This document shows, in pieces, positions 1-10,556 of a stretch of 64,000 nucleotides of DNA. The stretch covers positions 949,001 through 1,013,000 of the forward strand of contig NC_052678.1 in NCBI RefSeq assembly GCF_016802725.1, read 5' to 3'. The DNA comes from Solenopsis invicta. Taxonomy: Eukaryota; Arthropoda; Insecta; Hymenoptera; Formicidae. A program made the translations under genes and the position numbers. The notes under the pieces were generated by a model. That model saw only the letters and a list, made by a program, of their open reading frames with translations. It made no database searches and was not told where the DNA came from. Positions within the stretch are counted from its first letter, which is position 1. Each line of letters starts with the position of its first letter.

Positions 1-75
1 TGGTGAAAACTACACGTGATACTCTCTGACAAACTGTTGTAACTTCTCTGACAAATTGTTAGAGACTAATTTGAA

Positions 76-2118
76 AAATCCAAAATTTGAGTTTTATATA
101 CTTTTTGGCTTTCCTTTAGATGATGGTAAAAACGGCAGCATACTCTAAGATTGCGATATCGGTCAAAAAACCGCACAGGGCGTTGTGTTACACAACATTC
201 GCGGTATATTTGATCATATTGTACGGCTTTCCCTTTATTGCCAAATACAACAAAGCCGAAAAGTTTATGTCTTTAATCGGCAACTACCAGTGTATCTGAT
301 AACATGATTTATAAGGATGTAGAAAAGTACATATCATTAGTAATAGAATAAACGGAGATCAGAGAAAATCGGCATGTGTCAAAAGACTGCCGTATTGATC
401 TGACAAGTAAACCTACGGAAGTGTCACTCTCCGATTTTTCTGAAATTTGGATATGTTATAATACATAAAAAACTAAAAAACTAAGAAAAAAGTATTTTTT
501 TTAGCAGCGAAAAAACATATTTAGGGGGTGAAACGACTCCCCCAAAATAGAGGGTAAAATGGAAAATTGCGATATCTTTGAGATCAGTGAAGCGATCTTA
601 ATGATTTTTGGTATAAAAGTATCTTTTGATGGAAGACGAAAATCGATCTAGGTATGTTGGAGGGGGAGTAAAAATTAGGGGGCCAATTATATTTAAAGTA
701 ACCAATTTTTTGCTACAAAAAATCAGTTTTGATCTAATTGAAGTGAAATCTATAAAAACTTTAAAAGAAAAACTAATCAAGGAACAAGTATTTTTTTTTT
801 TATATAAATATTTGGGCGTAAATAACCTCTATATTGTCGCGCTCGTTTGACATTGCGCATGAAACACCTTGTGAAACTATATTTTTAAACTGTTCAATCT
901 TTTTAATATATTGGTTTCTGAAGTTCCTGAATCTGAATCTGAAATTAGATTTTCAAAATTTAATATGGCGGACAAAAACTTTAAAAATTATTTGAATAGG
1001 CAGTAACTCGACATGCAATTTTTAAAATACAATAAAATCAACTTATAACATTTACTGTTAGTTATGTGAAGTAAATTAAACATGTTAAAAATATTAATTG
1101 TTTAATTTAATAACCGCCGGCGTTAGCGTTATCCGAGATGTACCGCGCGACGGTCGCATGGTCGGATTTACATTTCTTCGGGGTGCTTGATTAGAGTGAG
1201 TCCCCTTTCCTCTCACTATTTTCTGATACATCTCGGGTAACGCTAACGCCGGCGGTTATAAACAATTAATATTTTTAACATGTTTAATTTACTTCACATA
1301 ACTAACAATAAATGTCATAAGTTGATTTTATTGTATTTTGAAAATTGCATGTCAAGTTACTGCCTATTCAAGTAATTTTTAGAGTTTTTGTCTGCCATAT
1401 TGAATCCGCCATATTAAATTTTGAAAATCTGATTTCAGATTTGGATTCAACGACTTCAAAAACCAATATATTAAAAAAATTGAACAGTTCAAAAATATAG
1501 TTTTACAAGGTGTTTCATGCGCAATGTCAAACAAGCGCGACAATATAAAGGTTATTTACCCCCAAATATTTCTATAAAAAAAAAACAAAAAAACAAAAAA
1601 TACATGTTCTTTAATTAGCTTTCCTTTTGAAGTTTTCATAAATTTCACTTCAATTAAATCAAAACTGATTTTTTGCAGCAAAAATTGGTTATTTTAGAGG
1701 TAGTTAGCCCCCTAATTTTCACTCCCCCTCCAACATACTCAGGCCAATTTTCGTCTTCTATCAAAAGATACTTTCATACCAAAAATCATTAAGATCGCTT
1801 TACTGATCTCAAAGATATCGTAATTTTTACATTTTACCCCCTATTTTGGGGGAGTCGTTTCACCCCTTAAATATGTTTTTTTGCTGTTAAAAAAATATGT
1901 GTCTCTTAGTTTTTTATGTATTATAACATATCTAAATTTCAGAAAAATCGAAAAGTGACACTTTCGTAGGTTTTCTTGTGAGTATGATTAAAATTGCCCT
2001 ACGCGGTTTTTGACAGGCACCGCGATATAATATCTTATAGTACGTTGCCGTGCTTTTAACATCATATAAAGGAAAGCCGAAAAATATATAAAACTCAAAT
2101 TTAGAATTTTTCAAGATT
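76..2118. repeat. Large divergent palindrome (foldback-like)
   Basis: The left arm (about 76-1131) and the right arm (about 1229-2118) are reverse complements with clear divergence. Blocks that pair include the stretch around 1040-1125 with 1250-1330, and the outer ends near 85-125 with 2070-2110. The left arm carries roughly 200 extra bases around 190-400. The centre (about 1115-1258) is GC-rich and has its own inverted ends reading CCGGCGTTAGCGTTA on one side and the complement on the other. No long coding frame is convincing inside. A foldback or long-TIR element is the simplest reading, but target duplications at the outer ends were not found. Confidence 0.75.
1111..1258. repeat. GC-rich core of the palindrome, possible nested MITE
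   Basis: Inverted ends (AACCGCCGGCGTTAGCGTTA at the left, its near complement at 1237-1256) flank about 100 bases of unrelated sequence. The base composition differs from the AT-rich arms. It could be the terminal part of the long arms or a separate small element inserted at the centre of symmetry. Confidence 0.45.
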
Positions 2119-2199
2119 TTTAATTTTTTGTAGATTCAGAAACAATAATATTTTTTTTAGGTTTTTATAACTGTAGTAGTACATTGAAATGTACTATAG

Positions 2200-4580
2200 A
2201 AGATAGTGATCCATTTAATATTTGTGTGAAATTAAATTGCATACATAAGAAGAAAGAAATTGTGGAAAAAATATCTTAGAAATCCAACAAGAACAATTAT
2301 CGGGTAAAAATTACAAAAAAAATCAGTTCATGTATATCGCGCAGAAAATGCACACATATTAATGAAAGAGGGAGACTCAGAGAACTTGCTCATTTATACA
2401 GTTCTACTGTTCTACGTACAGCAAAATCAGAAGCAACAATAAGAGATTACATAGATCCAGATTTTTTTAAGGCATTGGTTATTTAAAAATTTTTATCTTT
2501 ACACAATGTAATACACAACATTGAATTAGATTCTTTTTTTTATTCATTACTGGAGTAATTATGAACTTAATGTTTACAAAAGATACGCTATGGAAAACAA
2601 TGCATGTATATTTCCTAAGGAACGGATGGGTCAATGTCCAAACTCCAAACACATGTTTTTATATATTTTGTTATCAATTACAAAGTGGTCAATTTTCAAT
2701 TTGCCAAATGATTAGTGAAAGTCATAATGCTAATTCAATACATTTTTGTCTGCAGAATGAGTACGTTCTGGTGCACCGATACCAAAAGAAGTGGTATGCG
2801 ATTCTTCAAAAACACTATTAACCGCAATTACTCGCACTTTTATCAATTACTCTAATATAGAAGATTATGGAGATTCATGTAAAAATTCTAGTTTGCCTAA
2901 GTGTTATATTAGAATTGACGTCATCCATTTTATTAAATCGTGTTTTATTTTTTTTAAATTATTAAATAAAAGAATAAAAACGTTTTACCTACACGCAATT
3001 GGTCAATTGATACGTTGTAGAAATATTGAAAATGCAAAAGGTATAATTAAATTTATTTTTACTATAGTACCATCTGAAATCGATAGAAATTTGGAAAATG
3101 GCAATCCTGCGCAATATGATAAAACATGAATTAAAGTAATAAACTTAATGACAACCAATGAATTCCAATTAAAAAGTCTTGATAATAGCATCAATAGTAG
3201 CACTAAAGACGACATTAAAAACAAAGCAAAAGAAATAAATGATCTTATTAATCCATTTGAAAACTTATGGATCATGTAGGGTAAAGAAATTTTAAATGAC
3301 GTTATTTTATCAATTTTTTTAAAATAAAAGCCAAACAATTTATCCATATTATTTTCCACAATTAATTGAACGGCTTATAATTGATATCTGATTGTTACCA
3401 CTTTGGACAAATATTTATACATATAAATAAATTTGGTTATGGTCGCATAACCTACTTCTAGTGCATCTGTAGAAAGCGAATTCAATAAATTAAAATCTTT
3501 AGTATTAAAAAATTGTCTATTATTATGTGTTGATTCTTTGTTCAAAAACATGTAAATTATTTACATGGAATAACCAAAATTATCAATGCACAAAAAAATG
3601 ACGATATTATATTTGTTCATACCAAAGACGTATCGATAACTTCTACGCCTCTTAAAGAGTTTCATATTAATACTAGATTCATATAATTCATACTCTTTAT
3701 ATCAAAATAATGACCAACCAACAGGTGCATATATTTATTTTTATGTAAAAAAATGTACATGCATCGCTTAAATGCTCTGATGTTAAAGAAAGTTACGGAT
3801 TTCGCAATTTCGCATATGTAAGATGTATAAATATATAGAAAATATAGAAAACATTAAATAAAATCGTGAAATCAAGAATTGTCGCAAATTAGTAACAACA
3901 AAATTGAATAAAGCTAATGCATTGTATCTTGGTAAAAGTCAATATAAAATAGTTGATTCTTTGACTTGTAAAAAAGCAATAAAAGTACTTATTATAAAAT
4001 ATAACAACGATTTATCTTTAAGATCTTTAAAAATATATTTGATGATAATTACATTTATTGCTAATACATGTGCATTTCACAGTATATTTCCAATATTATT
4101 GGATGTAAGATACAATTCAGATATTTGAATATACATGAATAAAATAGCAGAAACAAAGTCTTTTAAATTAATTAATACTATAAATAGAGATATCGGGGCT
4201 TAATTCATACAAATTACGCGCGCAGATAAGTTTGCAAATTTTACTAATTTCCAATGTTGTTGTTTGCAAATACGTAAACTGTGAGACAAATGTCAGTTAT
4301 TTAGCCGGCATATTTTTCAAAGATATACCAAGTTTCCAAGAAACATTTCGTTGCAACTCTGTTGTGAGGTATGGCATAAAAAATTGTACCTGTAATCCAA
4401 ATCAAAGAATCAAAAAACATACAAGCTAATTTTTACAAATTTATAGGAGAGAGCGTTTCTCTAGAAAGTGAACATCCTTGTTGTTCAAAAGACTCTCCTG
4501 GGTTTGAAAAAACAACATTATCTGAGCAACAGGCTCTTATTATAATTAATTATAAAAGCATGTATTTACATGTATGCATT
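2200..4580 (+). pseudogene. Degenerate transposase-like pseudogene (NOF/MULE-like suspected)
   Basis: Broken open frames run on the plus strand. Recognisable pieces include one at 2791-3129 with the segment CYIRIDVIHFIK followed by RIKTFYLHAIGQLI, one near 3452-3515 reading SSASVESEFNKLKSLVLKN, and one at 4232-4429 that is relatively Cys-rich (VVVCKYVNCETN). Between them are many stops and frame changes. From memory, this residue pattern matches a multicopy protein common in ant genomes that I associate with NOF-type (foldback-carried) transposases. That family assignment was not tested here. The neighbouring palindrome and repeat array fit such an element. Alternatively it is another DNA-transposon class with a hAT-like C-terminal motif. 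Confidence 0.5.
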
Positions 4581-4587
4581 TGTGAAA

Positions 4588-5460
4588 AATCGTAACTTGT
4601 AGAGAAACTATTTTGTTTATGTGCGGCGCGCGTTCTTTGCGCGCACAGTAATTATTTTCAATGAGTTACAGCTAACAACTCGTAATTTGTAATAATTAAC
4701 AACAAATTTGGACTTATTTATTTCAGTAGTAGAATGTCTAACAATCATTTTAATATACGATTCAGAATTTGTTGCTAACTGTAACTCGTAAAAAATAATT
4801 ACTTTGTGCGTGGAGAGCACGCACCACGCATAAACAAAATAGTTTTTGTATAAGTTATGATTAACAACAAAATCAGAAATTTATTTATTTTAGTAGTAGG
4901 ATGTCTAACAATCATTTTAGTATACAATTCAAAATTTGTTGCTAGCTGTAACTTGTTGAAAATAATTACTTTGTGTGTGGAGAGCGCGCGCCGCGTATAA
5001 AAAAATAGTTTCTCTACAAGTTACGATTAGCAACAAATTCAAAAACCTATTTATTTTAGTAGTAGGATGTCTAAAAATCATTTTAGTATACGATTCAGAA
5101 TTTGTTGCTAACTGTAACTCGTTGAAAGTAATTACTTTGTGCGTGGAGAGCGCGCGCTGCGCATAAAAAATAGTTTCTTTACAAATTACAATTAGCAACA
5201 AAATCGGATTTTGATACATGATTTTATATCATAATCATACGAGCAACAAATTTTTGGACAATTGAGCAACGGACTTTACATCGTGACCCGCGCATTCTTT
5301 GAATAAACAAATTATTTCTAGCGATTTACGGTTAGCAACAAAATCAGATTTTGTTATATCAATGGTACGATATCTGAGGATGATATTAATACCATATTCA
5401 TACGAGCAACAAATTCTTTCATGATCGAATAAAGAGCCTTGAAGCACAATACATCGTTTC
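4588..5460. repeat. Array of about 165-bp repeat units, one inverted
   Basis: The marker AGTAGTAG(A/G)ATGTCTAA occurs at 4725, 4892 and 5058, giving periods of 167 and 166 bases. Each unit also carries a GC-rich patch (TGGAGAGCGCGCGC type) and TTACGATTAGCAACAAA. The part at 4588-4677 is an inverted copy. Beyond 5220 the units decay, but CATACGAGCAACAAATT recurs about 163 bases apart (near 5237 and 5400). The array lies directly downstream of the transposase-like pseudogene, as expected for a foldback-type terminal repeat. Confidence 0.75.
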
Positions 5461-5706
5461 ATTAAAAATTAGTTAGTCTCAATGTTACTATTAAGTACAA
5501 ATTAACAAATTTTGCTATTTTATTTTTATATGACAATTCTATTTATTTTTTTTAGTATGGGTTTATTTTAGTGGTAAATTAGCAACCTCCTTAATTAATT
5601 AAAATAAAATAAAATTAGCCTCCTGTTAATATTTCATAGTTTATGTGTAAAATACTTAAACTATTAGTAATTTATTTAAATTATTAATTTATTTTATATG
5701 AGACAA
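5461..5706. other. AT-rich spacer
   Basis: Nothing recognisable. It is AT-rich sequence between the repeat array and the next element. Confidence 0.5.
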
Positions 5707-6062
5707 CCCTAGTAGCACAGTACATTGGCTTTACATTGGTTAACATTGGCGAAACATTGGTTACGTTGAAAGAACATTGGCCAATATTTCCCAATAAAGA
5801 GCCAATATTGATAATAGAATTAATTGCACATGTGATAGTGCTCGCCAATTAATATACAATATTGCACTTACATTGGAAATGCATTGACCAAGATTTCCCA
5901 ATCTAAAGCGAATATTGATTATGAAAAAAACGTTGATGTGCTGCCAATGTTACGAATCAATAATTGTATTGTAAATATTATCGATAGACGAAATAGGTCC
6001 ATAAATGAAGAAACCTCGATCTATTAGGAGTACAAATTGAAAACCGCCGTTTTCTAGTAGAT

Positions 6063-6087
6063 GGCACCAGCGGTAAATGCTGGCGCC
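6063..6087. repeat. Subterminal hairpin of mariner copy 1
   Basis: GGCACCAGC, a 7-base loop and GCTGGCGCC form a short inverted repeat just inside the left terminal repeat. It has one mismatch relative to the perfect version in copy 2. Confidence 0.6.
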
Positions 6088-6195
6088 AAACGTTAGATCA
6101 AAAATTTTAAATGTAAGGTTGGGCATCTGGCAACAATTCCTTATCATTGCAGTTGTGAATTTTTATCGGCGTTATATATTTTTTTGTGATCGAAA

Positions 6196-7228
6196 ATGTC
6201 GAAATTTGTGCCCAATAAGCGTCATTTGCGGGAAGTTTTGCTTTTTGCCTTCAATTCGAAAAAATCTGCGGCTGAGGCGCGTCGAATGATTGTAAAAACT
6301 TATGTTGAGACTTCCATTAGTGAAAGAACGTGTCGAGAATGGTTCCAACGCTTCAAAAGTGGTGATTTCGGCGTAGAAGACAAGGAGCGTCCCGGATAGG
6401 TGAAAAAGTTTGAAGACGCACAATTGGAAACATTACTGAATGAAGATTCATTTCAAACGCAACAGGAGCTTGCAGATTCATTGGGCGTGACTCAACAAGC
6501 TATTTCACATCGTTTGAAAACCATGGAAATGATCCAAAAGCATGGACACTAGGTGCCATACGAATTAAAGCCGAGAGACGTCGAACGGCGTTTTTTCGCG
6601 TGCGAACAGCTGCTCCAACGGCAAAAACGGAAGGGTTTTCTGCATTGTATTGTAACCGGCGATGAAAAGTGGATCCATTATGATAATCCAAAGCGAAAAA
6701 AATCGTGGGGCTACCGCGGCCATGCATCAACATCGACGGCCAAGCCAAACATCCATGGCTCGAAGCTCATGCTGTATATTTGGTGGGACCAGCTCGGTGT
6801 GATTTATTATGAGCTGTTGCAACCGGGTGAAAGGAGCTCGCTACTGAACACAACTAATGCATTTGAGCCGAGCATTGCAGGAAAAACGACCACAATACGA
6901 GCAAAAACACGAAAAAGTGATGTTGCTGCACGACAACGCTCGGCCACATGTTGCTCAGGTCGTTAAAACCTATCTGGAAACATTGAAATGGGACGTCTTA
7001 CCTCATCCGCCGTATTCTCCTGACATCGCCCTTTCAGATTACCACTTGTTCCGATCAATGGCGCATGGCCTGGCTGAGCAGCACTTCCATTATTACGAAG
7101 AGGCCAAAAACTGGGTCGATTCGTGGATCGCCGTAAAAGACGAGCAGTTTTTTCGACGCGGGATTCGTATGCTGCCCGAAAGGTGGGAGAAAGTAGTGGC
7201 CAGCGATGGACAATACTCTCAAGAATAA
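6196..7228 (+). pseudogene. Mariner transposase pseudogene, copy 1
   Basis: It starts at the same ATG as the intact copy (MSKFVPNKRHL). Three lesions are visible by comparison with copy 2. A TAG stop lies at 6397-6399 where copy 2 has Gln after RPG, and a second TAG at 6550-6552 where copy 2 has Trp before VPYEL. An 8-base deletion after 6832 shifts the frame; the downstream part resumes in the +1 frame through HDNARPH and YSPDIALSD to the TAA at 7226-7228. GDEKWIHY and the other catalytic motifs are still legible. It is inactive as a protein source. Confidence 0.93.
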
Positions 7229-7303
7229 GTATGTAATCATTTTTCAACAATCAATCCTCAAATTTTGACAAAAAACGGCGGTTTTCAATTTGTACTCCTA
7301 ATA

Positions 7304-7401
7304 CATCCCAATGAGCAAATAATATTTTTCAATTGTTTAGAACAAATTTTTTTTTAATAAAAATTTTTTATATTTAATTTAATTATTGTATTATATTGAC
7401 A
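7304..7401. other. AT-rich spacer between two mariners
   Basis: About 98 bases of very AT-rich DNA separate the tail ends of the two mariners. No feature was seen. Confidence 0.7.
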
Positions 7402-7476
7402 TATTAGGAGTACAAATTGAAAACCGCCGTTTTTTGTCAAAATTTGAGGATTGATTGTTGAAAAATGGTTACATAC

Positions 7477-8517
7477 TTATTCTTGAAAGTATTGTCCATC
7501 GCTGGCCACTACTTTCTCCCACCTTTCGGGCAGCATACGAATCCCGCGTCGAAAAAACTGCTCGTCTTTTGCGGCGATCCACGAATCGACCCAGTTTTTG
7601 GCCTCTTCGTAATAATGGAAGTGCTGCTCAGCCAGGCCATGCGCCATTGATCGGAACAAGTGGTAATCTGAAGGGGCGATGTCAGGAGAATACGGCGGAT
7701 GAGGTAAGACGTCCCATTTCAATGTTTCCAGATAGGTTTTAACGACCTGATCAACATGTGGCCGAGCGTTGTCGTGCAGCAACATCACTTTTTCGTGTCT
7801 TTGCTCGTATTGTGGCCGTTTTTCCTGCAATGCTCGGCTCAAACGCATTAGTTGTGTTCGGTAGCGAGCTCCTGTGATGGTTTCACCCGGTTGCAACAGC
7901 TCATAATAAATCACGCCGAGCTGGTCCCACCAAATACACAGCATGAGCTTCGAGCCATGGATGTTTGGCTTGGCCGTCGATATTGATGCATGGCCGCGGT
8001 AGCCCCACGATTTTTTTCGCTTTGGATTATTATAATGGATCCACTTTTCATCGCCGGTTACAATACGATGCAGAAAACCCTTCCGTTTTTGCCGTTGGAG
8101 CAGCTGTTCGCACGCGAAAAAACGCCGTTTGACGTTTCTCGACTTTAATTCGTATGGCACCCAGTGTCCATGCTTTTGGATCATTCCCATGGTTTTCAAA
8201 CGATGTGAAATAGCTTGTTGAGTCACGTCCAATGAATCTGCAAGCTCCTGTTGCGTTTCAGATGAATCTTCATTCAGTAATGTTTCCAATTGTGCGTCTT
8301 CAAACTTTTTCACCTGTCCGGGACGCTCCTTGTCTTCTACGCCGAAATCACCACTTATGAAGCGTTGGAACCATTCTCGACACGTTCTTTCACTAATGGA
8401 AGCCTCACCATAAGTTTTTACAATCATTCGACGCGCCTCAGCCGCAGATTTTTTCGAATTGAAGGCAAAAAGCAAAACTTCCCGCAAATGACGCTTATTG
8501 GGCACAAATTTCGACAT
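7477..8517 (-). CDS. Mariner transposase, full length (346 aa)
   Basis: The protein is a cut-and-paste transposase that would act in the nucleus on its own terminal repeats. It opens with an N-terminal helix-turn-helix region (MSKFVPNKRHL to about residue 55, including RTCREWFQRF). A second HTH follows at about residues 75-115 (QQELADSLDVTQQAISHRL), then a WVPYEL linker at about residue 119. The catalytic triad shows as GDEKWIHY, LLHDNARPH and YSPDIAPSDYHLF. The last two Asp are separated by 34 residues, so this is a D,D34D mariner. The length is usual for the group (about 345). The ATG at 8515-8517 lies about 170 bases inside the terminal repeat and is shared with copy 1. One position differs from the usual run after the second motif (HVDQ, where copy 1 has HVAQ). 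I did not assign a subfamily. Confidence 0.95.
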   Translation of the reverse strand: MSKFVPNKRHLREVLLFAFNSKKSAAEARRMIVKTYGEASISERTCREWFQRFISGDFGVEDKERPGQVKKFEDAQLETLLNEDSSETQQELADSLDVTQQAISHRLKTMGMIQKHGHWVPYELKSRNVKRRFFACEQLLQRQKRKGFLHRIVTGDEKWIHYNNPKRKKSWGYRGHASISTAKPNIHGSKLMLCIWWDQLGVIYYELLQPGETITGARYRTQLMRLSRALQEKRPQYEQRHEKVMLLHDNARPHVDQVVKTYLETLKWDVLPHPPYSPDIAPSDYHLFRSMAHGLAEQHFHYYEEAKNWVDSWIAAKDEQFFRRGIRMLPERWEKVVASDGQYFQE

Positions 8518-8625
8518 TTTCGATCACAAAAAAATATATAACGCCGATAAAAATTCACAACTGCAATGATAAGGAATTGTTGCCAGATACCCAACCTTAC
8601 ATTAAAAATTTTTGATCTAACGTTT

Positions 8626-8650
8626 GGCGCCAGCATTTACCGCTGGCGCC
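8626..8650. repeat. Perfect subterminal hairpin in mariner copy 2
   Basis: GGCGCCAGC and GCTGGCGCC flank a 7-base loop, a perfect 9-bp stem in an AT-rich setting. It lies 40 bases inside the terminal repeat next to the transposase start. It could be a binding or structural element of the transposon end. Confidence 0.65.
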
Positions 8651-8911
8651 ATCTTCTGGAAAACGGCAGTTTTCAATTTGTACTCTTAATATATTTTCTA
8701 ATTGCATTCTTACTCAAACAAATAACAAAAAAGTTATTCTAGATACTATTCCGCATTTGTGAAATTAGTAAAAAAACTATAATTTTATATCTGTTTATAT
8801 AAATAATGTGTTTTAATTATACATATTCCATTTTTTCGATAACGTATATTGACCTGATCTATTATATACACGTATCAGCACAAAGTGTTCACAGGTCATC
8901 ACGAGGGATCA

Positions 8912-8979
8912 GTTCGCAGCAATCACACAGGACAAGCAACGTTCACCGGAGTCGCGACTTGGATGGGTGACCGCTTGGG
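8912..8979 (+). repeat. 5S rRNA-like fragment
   Basis: ACTTGGATGGGTGACCGCTT (8957-8976, continuing GGG) matches the conserved 3' half of animal 5S rRNA, which includes the internal-control-region C-box segment. Upstream, AAGCAAC at 8934-8940 and ATCAC near 8921 line up, at about the right spacing, with the 5S stretch that precedes it. The 5' third and the closing 3' stem of 5S rRNA are absent. It is therefore a pseudogene fragment or the head of a 5S-derived SINE, not a working rRNA gene. It sits inside the CAATATTGG element. Confidence 0.65.
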
Positions 8980-9280
8980 TTTGAAAAAAAATTCGACTAA
9001 TATTGAAACTCCAATATTGGATAAATAAGACAAAGTGTCAACCTTTTAATATTGGACCAATGTTAGAAACCCAACCCCCCAATATATTGCACAACCAATA
9101 TATATAATATATAGTATTTATATATTTTTTTTTAATATTGGACCTCCAATATTGGTTAAATAAGAGTCGATATCATACTTTACAATATTGGACCAATATT
9201 GAAAATCAATTTACACTCAATATAGAATATTAGGTTTACATTATTTCCCAATATTGGATCAATATTTTGTGCTACTAGGG

Positions 9281-10227
9281 AAGTTACCACATAGTCGATA
9301 ATAATTGTATATAAGAATAGTTTCTTATATGTAATAATAAATTTTTTATAACTAATAAATTTTTTTAATAACAAATAATACAATATTACTTTCTGTAGCA
9401 CAAATTAGCACAACATCAGCCCTAATACCTGTTTTTATTTTTATTTTTTAATTTTTTTTTTCTTATAGTCCTGCCTTTTGATGTTAAGCTAACAGCGCCA
9501 TGGTTTTTTTTTTAAACGGCACGAGATACAAAATTGTTTCTTGAGGCACAAATTAGCACTAAGTGAGCACTAAATCTTTCAATAGGTCCTGTTCGTTTTG
9601 CTCCTGCTAGTTTGATAGAGGTACAAGCATATAATATCTTGAGACAGTTTCGGACCTTTTGAATGGCTGCACAGAAATACAACCTCGTAGCGCGTCGCGT
9701 ATTTGGTACTCATGGCGCTTGTTTTTTTTACAAACAATCAACAACAAATCTTTTTTTAAAGTGCATCGAAGACAAAGGTTTCTTCTATCGGCTCACAAAA
9801 AATTGAAAGCGATACTTTTACCAGTTGTGAACAAGGCCGACCACGCTCTTATTTAACAGACTGTATAAGAAAAACTCGTGTAATATATATAAACGTAAAT
9901 TTATTCACAATTAATATTTTGTGAATTAAGAGAGATCATTTAAAATTCAACTTTCTCATTTTATAGATTTTGCTTCGGATGAACAAAAAAATAAAAAATA
10001 TTTTGGGACATATAGATGTGCAATCGCAATTCTGAATGTTAAATAAGTATGCTAAATTTTTTGTCAACATTTTAGAACCCAAAAACCTTTTGAAAAATAC
10101 AATCGTTTAGCAGTTACTCAGATATAATAGCCCACGTACCATTAAATAAATATAATTTCTATTAATTAAACATAATAGTAAACAATGGTATGAAGAAAAT
10201 ACACTTTTAAATACTAACAAAAAATTC
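9281..10227. other. Intergenic, AT-rich with short repeated motif
   Basis: GCACAAATTAGCAC occurs twice (near 9399 and 9546), which hints at an old repeat. The rest is AT-rich sequence without a convincing coding frame. A 65-codon frame at 9659-9856 has no recognisable motif. Confidence 0.4.
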
Positions 10228-10238
10228 TTTATTTTATT
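10228..10238 (-). terminator. Poly(A) signals of the Ala/Gly/Gln-rich gene
   Basis: Two overlapping AATAAA hexamers on the minus strand (10233-10238 and 10228-10233) lie about 320 bases past the stop codon. They are the first strong signals noted downstream of the gene, so the 3' untranslated region is probably about 330-350 bases. Confidence 0.55.
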
Positions 10239-10556
10239 ATTAAAGTAAAATCACAGCTACATTTCTCTCGAAGATGAATTATTATGGCACGTATCATTTA
10301 AATAATACATTCGATAAGGAATGTATACAGGACTATAATACAATATATTAATCATAAATAGATTATAGTTGTAGCCAACAATAAGAAATGTAGTCTTGCG
10401 GGAGTAAATGTAAAATGTAAATAAACATGCGGGTACACATTAAATAGAAAACAAAGATTCTGTAACTCAGTTAATAATTTCTAAAGGACCGATCTTGTCT
10501 TGTGCATGCGTTGTCGTTAGTTATCTCCAGATAACAACGTTGACCTCTGTTTGCTT

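Larger units (their letters stand above)
6024..7301 (+). mobile_element. Mariner element, copy 1 (defective)
   Basis: Terminal inverted repeats begin TTAGGAGTACAAATTGAAAA at 6024 and end with the complement at 7301. Both are flanked by TA (6022-6023 and 7302-7303), the mariner target duplication. Total length is 1278 bases, typical of mariner. It lies tail to tail with copy 2, about 100 bases away. The transposase is broken. Confidence 0.93.
7404..8689 (-). mobile_element. Mariner element, copy 2 (apparently intact)
   Basis: Inverted ends start at 7404 (TTAGGAGTACAAATTG) and finish at 8689, where the outermost bases read CTCTTAA with one change from the other end. TA flanks are at 7402-7403 and 8690-8691. 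The length is 1286 bases with a full-length transposase frame. Its sequence is very close to copy 1, so both are recent members of one family. The pair forms a 1.3-kb inverted repeat. Confidence 0.95.
5707..9280. mobile_element. Outer element with CCCTAGTAGCACA inverted ends
   Basis: CCCTAGTAGCACA at 5707 is mirrored by TGTGCTACTAGGG ending at 9280. The inner flanks on both sides are dense in CATTGG / CAATATTGG motifs (5725-5930 and 8990-9265), so both ends belong to one non-autonomous element or one family. Two mariners have been inserted between them. I could not see a clear target-site duplication: the flanks read GACAA and AAGTT. Without the mariners the element would be about 1 kb. Confidence 0.55.

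Noticed and set aside
6963..7742. Identical 95-codon antisense frames in both mariners
   Set aside because: Antisense of the transposase gene; the identity only reflects the two related copies.
8912..8979. A functional 5S rRNA gene
   Set aside because: Only the 3' half is recognisable; the closing stem and 5' third are missing.
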